A stretch of DNA of 64,000 nucleotides from Pseudofabraea citricarpa (lineage: Eukaryota; Ascomycota; Leotiomycetes; Helotiales; Dermateaceae): positions 1,252,501 through 1,316,500 of the forward strand of contig JAPWGK010000001.1 of the NCBI GenBank assembly GCA_029641185.1. Direction: 5' to 3'. The notes beneath the pieces are model-generated. The model ran no database searches. It was not told where the DNA came from and saw only the letters and a list, made by a program, of their open reading frames with translations. Positions 56,949 through 64,000 of the stretch are shown in pieces. Position 1 is the first letter of the stretch, and each line of letters opens with the position of its first letter. A program made the translations under genes and the position numbers.

Positions 56949-59861
56949 ATGGACCAAAAACAATCACCTCAGACCTCACTACGGTCTGGTGCAACTCAGC
57001 CCGAGAGCGATGGAGACAATGAGAACTATTACAGCGGCGAGGAGAGCATTGGTGGGGACAATGCGAATGGAGACGGTCCTCGCAAACGACAAAGGAGGCC
57101 GATGTCAGTCTCGTAAGAATACCTGATGTCTCATTCGTCTTTTGTTGATCAGAACCTCGATGTCTCGTCCACTCTCCCAATTGCCGAAGAGCAAGGGGAA
57201 GATGATGGCCAGGATGGAAATGCAGATGGCGACGGTGACGCTGATGGTGATGCTAATGATCAATCTTGGCTAACGAATATTCGACGAAGGTGTGAGCTGT
57301 GCAAGCAGAGAAAGGTACGCAGATTTTATCTTGAACCGTTGGTGCTGCAGGCGATACAACCCAGGGCATTAGTTGTCTCAGATATAGACCATCTCTTCTA
57401 GTTGGCTAAACAAGATGCATCTTAACCCTGGGAGAGATCCCGAGGGCCAGATACTCGGGACTTGACATCTCGCCTTGGAGTATCTTTAAATCTCAAAAAC
57501 TGACCTTTCTAGGTAAAATGCGATCGAGGTCAACCGTCGTGCGGATGGTGCACTCGAAATGGAGCAATCTGCGAGTACAAGGAGAGAAAGAAACCAGGTC
57601 TCCGTGCCGGCTATGGACGTGAATTAGAGCAACGACTGGACAGGCTAGAAGACATTCTGCGCCAACACTCACAAATCTTAGAGACGTCATTCGCTGCGAG
57701 CAACAATAGCAACAGTATCCACAGCGATCACGAAACGCCGCAAAGTAATTCTTCGGTGTTTAGACAAAATGAGGGTTCTAGGGGCCATGTACCTCACGCA
57801 GAGACTGCACTATTCATTGGTAAACCGTCGACCTTTACGCCATCTAGCCAAGCAGTTGATTTTGCAAATGCCCTACCTCAGACTCCATCTATTCAGTCAA
57901 TGCACGGGGATATGTATCAGCAACAGCAGCAAGGTCACCCAAACCAGATATCGATGCCAATTCAACAGCAAAATCATTTGCAGTCTGGACAAGCACCCGA
58001 ATTCTACAGTACTGGGCAACCGCCATTGACATCTCCTAGTCTAAATATCGAACATAAGGGTGATTCTGGACTAACGGCAGATCATGCTTTACCACCATAT
58101 GATCTATTGTATGCACTGGTTGACCTATATTTCAAATATGTCAATTCATGGTGTCCAATCCTTCACCGGCGATCTACCTTGGATTCAGTAAGTAATGAGC
58201 TCTGTTCATTACGATCATTCCCTAAATTAATTACTTAGCTTTTCGGACCTTCTACTCTGGACGAAGCAGATAGAATACTACTCCATGCGATTGTGGCCAC
58301 AACTCTAAGATTCTCCACCGATCAAAGATTGACACCAGAAAGGAGAGTTCATTACCATGACGTTTCTAAGCAGAAAGTCCTGTTGTACGGTCTTGAAAAC
58401 TCATCAGTGAAAGCTCTACAGGCACTGGTAATATTGGCTTTAGATCTTGTGGGCAGTAGTAATGGGCCTCCGGGGTGGAACTTGCTGGCTTTGATTACGA
58501 GATCAGTTGTGCAGCTTGGACTGGCTGTAGAGACAACATCCTTTTCCGTCTCACCAAACTATCCCTCGATATATACTTTACGAGCAATGGTATTACCCGA
58601 AGCCGGTGATTGGATTGAAGAGGAATCTAGGAGGCGTCTCTTCTGGATGGTTTATCTCCTTGATAGATATGCAACGATTGCAACTGCATTTGAATTTGCA
58701 CTCGACGACAAGGAGATTGACCGCACACTACCATGCAGGGACGATCTTTGGAATAAGAACCAGCCCGTGCAAACAAGATGGTTCAAGACTAGCGAACGCC
58801 CGGAATCTGACATTGACAAGCCTGAGAATTTGGGAGCCTTTTCCTACTATATTGAGATACTTGGGATATTGTCAAGGTGCCACAAGTTTCTGAAGAAGCC
58901 TGTTGACATTGGAGCATTATCTGATGTTGAACAATGGCAGGGGGAGTACCGCGAGCTGGATAACATGCTTACGACTTGGAAATTTAATCTTCCAGGTGAC
59001 TATGGTAACATGGCCAAGCTGTTCCAACCTGGCGGTAACAAGTCAATCAACTGTGGATGGGTCATGCTACATGGTTAGTGAGCCTTGCAAAAAGAAATTG
59101 ACATGAATATTGACTGATGTACTTTAGCTACGTACCATACAACAGTGGTTAGGCTTCACTCATCCGCAGCGTATCCGACCACGCGATCGCCCATTTTCAC
59201 GCCATCATATAGTGCCAGTCAACGCTGCCACGGGGCTGTAGAAAACATAGCCGCTCTTGGGGAATATGTGGTCCAGAATGGAATGTTGCCTAAGCTTGGT
59301 CCTCCATTTGCATTCACCCTTTGGGTTGCTGCAAGATTATTGCTTGTGCATGGTTCAACCATCGAGCATAAGTTGAGTCCGCAGATTCAATTCTTCGTAG
59401 ATACTTTACGAGAGATGGGTCGGTATTGGTTGGTTGCGCAGAGATATACCGATATCCTGCAGCGCGTCCTTGACGAGCATCGTGACTCTGAGCATTCAGC
59501 TGGTACGAGTGGCGAAAGAGTGACACCGTCGTCAGTCAAGATCTTAGCAGACATGCGGCGCTGCGCCTACGATCTCGACTTTCTCATATCAAGGCAGCCA
59601 AAGCATGTAGGCATGGTGTCAAGGCTGCCTAGTGTCACTCCTGCACGAACTCCAGCCCCGAACGAGCTGGAATACTTGGACGTCTTCGATTTCTTCAACG
59701 TCCCTAGGCTTCCAGTGGCTCCGGGTACAGACGTAATGATGTCTGGCAATCCGGTGGGCGAGATGCAACTCCCTGAGTTGTCTAATGGATCTAATGAGTT
59801 TAATATCACAAATTACATGGTGGATGCCAATTCGGATTGGCTGTTCAAGAATCAAAACTGA
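56949..59861 (+). CDS. Zn2Cys6 transcription factor, likely L-rhamnose regulator (RhaR/TRC1-like)
   Basis: My preferred model has five exons: 56949-57112, 57290-57314 (25 nt), 57513-58187, 58239-59073 and 59128-59861, giving 810 residues. The first intron (177 bp) has a GTAAGA donor and a CTAAC branch; it joins RKRQRRPMSVS directly to CELCKQRK. The zinc cluster C-x2-C-x6-C-x6-C-x2-C-x6-C uses Cys56, 59, 66, 73, 76 and 83, and the 198 bp intron 2 splits it. A basic YKERKKPG linker and a coiled coil (ELEQRLDRLEDILRQ) follow, then a Gln/Ser/Asn-rich stretch. The fungal-specific middle homology domain includes LLHAIVATTLRFSTD and RRRLFWMVYLLDRYA, up to about residue 650. Its place beside LRA3 and LRA1 suggests control of rhamnose use; this is inferred. 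A model starting at 57126 stays open without intron 1 and encodes an equally long protein with an acidic head. Confidence 0.82.
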
Positions 59862-61199
59862 GAGATCGCTTGCCGTCAGATTGGGATTGCGAAATCGTCC
59901 CAGATCGATGGAACAAGTGGCAAGATCTCGAGGGTTGCAGTTGCTGCGACCAGAATGTTCTCTGGGACGAGACCGAAGTAGAAGGTGTTGTTGAACTTCC
60001 CAAGTCCTCGTTTCTGGGAAGATTGCTGGAAGGGGTGGGAGAGGAGATTGGGACTCTGGATACCAAAAATTCGACAGGGCGTCAGGCGGCATGGCGCGCA
60101 GGGCTTGGATCATAATGCAAAAGGGAAGGTGAACGAGCAACCTGGGAATTTCTCTTGGTGCAAGGCATTCAGCCGCTCGAGCTGAAGCAAAGCTAAAACG
60201 TGATGTCGATATGAATGCTCAAACTTGTTAGCAGAACTTCTGCCTTGAAAAGTCAACTTGTGTGAGGGAAAAAGAACGTTCAGCTGTGCCGGAGCTGATT
60301 GCCTTGAATGAACATGGTGCACGGGACGAACGGGAAGCGTCCATGATCCGGCGACATTTAAGATTGCGAGTACATCGGCACGGCTTAACTCATGATGTAT
60401 GCTTCCACGTATCTGGTCGAGATACGATATGCTTTAGATCTCCGTCGGGGGAACGAGAGCTCTAACGGTCCGGTGGGCCAAGGGTGCTTATGATCACGGT
60501 CGATCTTGGTGACGCCATCCTGGACTAGGTTGGGGCAGTATCCTGAGTTCCTGAGTTCCCGCGCTTCGTGAGATGGCAGGAAAGTCAAGCATCGCACGTC
60601 AAATGACACTGGTTGATATGGCTGCCTTCGCGATACCGCACAGTAGAAGGGCGGCGAGCCCGAGGATTTGCAATGGGGACATGGCATGGTCATGGTGAAC
60701 GTTGCGGGGTTTACCCGTGCTTACCGCCCACGAGTGATTCTGAGTTGAGGTTTGGCGCTGCGCTTCCGCAAGTTTGTTTTCATACCGTCATTATTATTCG
60801 ACTTGACCAAGATGAGATGGTCTGCAATTGATTGTCTCTCCATAGTTAGTGAGCTGGTGCAACCTCACATCAACCGTGTCTGATCTTGTATAATTGGCAA
60901 AAACAAAGCTTACTCACGCCCTCTCTGACCAATGTCGAAACGTCGGGTCTCCTCACCCCAAGATGCGGTACGGTGACGGGTGACGGTACGATACCTAGTT
61001 ACTAGGTAGGTATGTGACAGAGGGTTGACAGCAGTCAGATGTGGCTACGACGACGTAGGTACTGCTGCAACTGGAACTGGACTGGATTGCGGCGGTGCTG
61101 CGAGGTGGGTTGGGGTTGGGGTTGGGGCAGAAAAGTGGAACTAGCCTGTTGTGATTAGTCGCCTTACGACCAGACACGGCGTCCCATTCGTGGTGGTAC

Positions 61200-61290
61200 G
61201 ACAGGTACTGTAGGGTTTTGTAGGGTGCTGTAGCCTGTAGGGTGCTGTACTGTGCTGTAGGGTGCTGTAAGGTGCTGTAAGGTGCTGTAG
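61200..61290 (+). repeat. GTGCTGTAGGG minisatellite
   Basis: About seven copies of an 11 bp unit GTGCTGTARGG, some shortened, in direct orientation. Confidence 0.9.
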
Positions 61291-61895
61291 GGACCATCTC
61301 GGACCAGGTTGGTGTTTCTGGGAGACAGACAGCCTTGCGCTAAGGAGCAGACGAGAAATCGCACAAGGCAGACTGGGAAGTGTAAAGATTGGCGACTTTG
61401 GACGGGGGCACGCTGACAGGGACAGCGTCTTCGGCAGCTTGACCGTTGAGGAAAGCATCGTCAAGCTCTGTTTCATGACGAGATGACCCGTATCTGGACC
61501 TATCTATGGCCTCCAACAGCCGAGTTGGCCGGCTATGGCTGTAGAATTGATAGTGACTCCCGACCGACGTCAAGATTGTTTGTTGGTAGCTGAAGGTAGA
61601 TAGTGGGGGGGCTTCAACAGGAGTTGCAGTTGGACCCTTTGATCCTCGGCCAAAGTCACGAGAGCGGCCAGGCTACCTGGCTACATACCTGGCCACCTAC
61701 CTACCAACCTAGTACCTTAGGCTCCCGACCATCAAACCGAGTCAAATATACCTTCCAACCTATACGCTGGAAGGAGGCAGCTGAATGGCTCCTTTACGCT
61801 TTTTCATCTTAGTCGCATCATCATCAAACAGAGAAAATGCCCGACTCTGACAGGTCCCAAGGTCCCAAGGTCGCAAGATGCAGCAGAAATCAGAT

Positions 61896-61907
61896 GGGGG
61901 GGGGGGG
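61896..61907 (+). repeat. G12 homopolymer
   Basis: Twelve consecutive G, the second such tract in the window. Confidence 0.9.
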
Positions 61908-61968
61908 ATGGGTACACAAGGCGGCTCTTATGCTATGCTATGTTTAATCATTCTTTTTTTGAGAAGTG

Positions 61969-62006
61969 TATGTATGTATGTATGTATGTTATGTATGTAT
62001 GTGTAT
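61969..62006 (+). repeat. TATG microsatellite
   Basis: Nine or so GTAT/TATG units with a single interruption near 61990. Confidence 0.9.
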
Positions 62007-62221
62007 GCGGTGGTGAGCCAAAGCCTCGTGTGTTTGTGTCTGTCTCTGTTTGTTGGTACAATTGGTAGGCAGCGGGCTAGTTAGTGGTCACGGTAGCGGT
62101 AGCAACAACTGGCACAGCAAGCACTGCCAAGGCAGAGGTTCTAAATCAGTCCATCGACTACCGAGAACCGACATCTCTCATCTGTCATCTCTCAACCTCA
62201 TGGCCCAAATCCCACCCACAA

Positions 62222-62250
62222 CTACATCCACATCCACATCCACATCCACG
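62222..62250 (+). repeat. ACATCC hexamer repeat
   Basis: Four ACATCC units, then degenerate CGCATCCACG. Confidence 0.85.
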
Positions 62251-62686
62251 CATCCACGCATGCTGCCCCCCTACCTAGCACCCTCCCTCCCTCACCCCCG
62301 GCTTGGGTCCATTCCGCGTTGGGTCACAGAGCGCAGGCATCTTTGGTAACTCTCACCTCACTCTTGTACCTTGGGCTGCAGGTCGCGATGCCTGCATACG
62401 ACCGTACACTACACCACCACCCCCATCGAACATCAACATCGACATTCCGTCTTTAGTCTGCCGCTACCCAGTGTCAGCCATGCAGCATCGGACCATGTCG
62501 CTGGAAGGAGAACAAGAAACTGTTGCCGTGATGCTGCCAGGTACTCCACATGGCGACATGCCCTCGCTGCCAGGCCACTGAACGGGCTCGAGGCTGAGGT
62601 TTACTCAGCACGTACTATTTCAGCCGTATGAAAGAGGGCCCTCTTTCTCTCTCGTAAGCCACACTTTACTTTCCTCCCACCGCACC

Positions 62687-62713
62687 GCACACACTGCACT
62701 GCACTGCACTGCA
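62687..62713 (+). repeat. CACTG pentamer repeat
   Basis: CACTG repeated four times, preceded by a CACCGCACCGCAC run. Confidence 0.8.
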
Positions 62714-62756
62714 CAATTCTTCGTGGACAGACCACCGGTTTGGTCATGGCTTGGCC

Positions 62757-62792
62757 TGCTGCTGCTGCTACTGCTGCTGCTTGCTTGCTTGC
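62757..62792 (+). repeat. CTG and TTGC microsatellites
   Basis: CTG units with one CTA interruption, running into TTGC units. Confidence 0.85.
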
Positions 62793-63291
62793 CCGGGACT
62801 TTCTGCTTGCCCTCCTTACCCTCCTTGCCCTCTTTGCCCTCCCCCATGCACCCGCTCTCCCTCTCCTCTGTCCCCTTCTGACAACTTCTCGGCCTTCACT
62901 GCGCCTTCGACTCACCCATCTAGTACCATGTATAGCTTTCCTGCAGCTCGACCTGCATATCTCCTGCACTCTTCCTCCATTCCTAGACTGCTGCCTTATG
63001 TTATACCTCAAGCATTCTGACTACCTCTGCCTTCTGCTGTCAAGCTCCTAGGGAACTATTAAGGCAGTCACCTCCTCAGGTCAATGAATGACTCTTCTCA
63101 CCACTATCATCCGCAGTCTTCTCCTTCAGTCTGTTTCAATATAAATTTCATAGCATCACTGCTTTTCTGTCTCAGGCCTTCTATAATTTCTATTGTCTCA
63201 ACACCACTACCACTCAAGCTACCTCTATATCTATCTACCCCTCCTCGACTTTCACACTCAAGCACCTCAGCTTCACCCACCAGCTCTCACC

Positions 63292-63549
63292 ATGTGTTAC
63301 CTCGTTGTTGAACGATACTCTGTGTGCAGGTGCTTGTACTACAAGCACAGCGTCGACATGTGTGCGGCATACGGGCAGCAGGGACATCGCATACATGAGA
63401 AGACGGTGCTTGTTGGTTACGCATGTGAAGCACACTCGACTGGATATCAGGCACAACCATCCTCCTACCAAAGCTACCCCGACTCCGGCTATGGATCTAC
63501 CAGCCACCATGGATCGAGTCAACACCAATCTCGCCGCCACCGCAGATGA
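63292..63549 (+). CDS. Small conserved Cys-containing fungal protein (85 aa)
   Basis: Single-exon ORF of 85 residues. It opens MCYLVVERYSVCRCLYYKH, followed by VDMCAAYGQQGHRIHEK and VLVGYACEAH, with five Cys and several His spaced so that a small zinc site is possible. The rest is Ser/Gln/His-rich and ends in SRRHRR. I recall the Cys-rich head as a conserved short motif in Pezizomycotina proteins without known function. A long pyrimidine-rich leader upstream is compatible with a regulated or highly expressed gene. No signal peptide is present. Confidence 0.68.
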   Translation: MCYLVVERYSVCRCLYYKHSVDMCAAYGQQGHRIHEKTVLVGYACEAHSTGYQAQPSSYQSYPDSGYGSTSHHGSSQHQSRRHRR

Positions 63550-64000
63550 AATGTATTGTCTTCGGTAACTGGATACTCCTGGCAATCGCGTCCTCTTGTA
63601 CTCTTCGACTTTGATGATTGGGCTCATTATCTCTTTTCTTTCCGGGGTAGGACTTCTTCCGCGCCACCTTCTCAACTCACCCTCTTGCTTGTCGGTCATG
63701 ATCGATTGATAAGCACCTCTGCGCCTCCATAGAGCTCCCTCTACGCCTCGACCACTTCTCCAGCATTCCCCAGCTCGTACCTACACCGGTTGCTCTCAAC
63801 TTTGACGAAGAAACAACGAAACAACGATACGCGCGATGCCATGACCGACACGAAGTTATCGAAGGCGCATAAGGAGGATATAATGAGGGTTGATCCCCAT
63901 GACATGTACACGAGCACGATTTTGTCTTCTGTGGTCCCGCACATTTTGAGGGTTTAAGTTTTGCATAGCGAGGATATCCATGGGTTAGCATAGCGTTGGA
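63550..64000. other. Right-edge intergenic sequence
   Basis: 450 bp to the window edge with no supported ORF on either strand. Confidence 0.4.

Larger units (their letters stand above)
59862..63291. other. 3.4 kb repeat-rich intergenic region
   Basis: No gene is supported across this stretch except perhaps a short ORF overlapping the regulator end (59837-60115, see findings). It contains a GTGCTGTARGG minisatellite, a G12 run, a TATG microsatellite, a CCACAT repeat, a TGCAC run and CTG/CTTG runs. The last kilobase is pyrimidine-rich, like a long leader for the small gene at 63292. Confidence 0.55.

Noticed and set aside
1..64000. CRISPR arrays, rRNA, tRNA and intact transposons
   Set aside because: No evenly spaced direct repeats, no tRNA-like T-loop and box pattern that I could see, and no transposase or reverse-transcriptase reading on either strand. 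A tRNAscan run would settle tRNAs.

Overview
The window looks like nuclear DNA of a filamentous ascomycete (Pezizomycotina). Nearly every gene is broken by short introns of about 47 to 110 bp with GTAAGT-like donors, CTAAC/CTGAC branch sites and (C/T)AG acceptors. Several proteins are of types found in this group: a Pex24-type peroxin with a DysF domain, a SIN-pathway Cdc14, an N-terminally extended GGPP synthase and a Zn2Cys6 regulator. A leotiomycete is a guess only. I support 26 protein-coding genes, one of them running off the left edge, plus one decayed gene. I saw no rRNA, tRNA, CRISPR array or intact transposon. Exon coordinates were worked out by eye and are given in each entry.

Left part (1-12 kb): a Ser/Thr-rich protein, possibly the N-terminal region of a Pom1-type kinase (minus strand, leaves the window); a peroxisomal membrane peroxin; a secreted GPI-anchored Gly-Ser repeat protein; a DsbA/FrnE-like protein with two microexons and a GC-AG intron; an acidic repeat protein of unknown function; and an 88-residue predicted mitochondrial membrane protein.

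Possible novel system (12.8-14.4 kb): two intact, convergent, diverged paralogues that resemble the Tse2-type ADP-ribosyltransferase toxin family. Each has four exons, all introns are in phase 1, and the third exon is 87 nt in both. Both have basic N-termini that could be mitochondrial leaders. They are only 207 bp apart and lie in a gene-poor stretch. No obvious antidote gene is adjacent.

Middle part (15-41 kb): mostly housekeeping genes. These are a coiled-coil protein, a mitochondrial Rieske/AIF-type flavoprotein, an NmrA-like pseudogene, CTNNBL1, a CsbD-like stress protein, an Osh4/Kes1-type lipid transfer protein, a conserved small protein, indoleamine 2,3-dioxygenase, a Cys-rich single-pass membrane protein, SIN Cdc14, GGPP synthase and an MFS transporter.

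Right part (41-64 kb): a 4 kb gene-empty AT-rich stretch, then the plasma-membrane syntaxin Sso1, the divergent pair IMP4/UPF1, and an L-rhamnose catabolic cluster. The cluster holds an LRA1-like rhamnose dehydrogenase, LRA3 rhamnonate dehydratase and a divergently transcribed Zn2Cys6 regulator. In the known non-phosphorylated pathway LRA1 oxidises L-rhamnose, a lactonase (LRA2) opens the lactone, LRA3 dehydrates rhamnonate and LRA4 cleaves the product. LRA2 and LRA4 are not in this window. The last 4 kb is repeat-rich and holds one small Cys-containing conserved protein.
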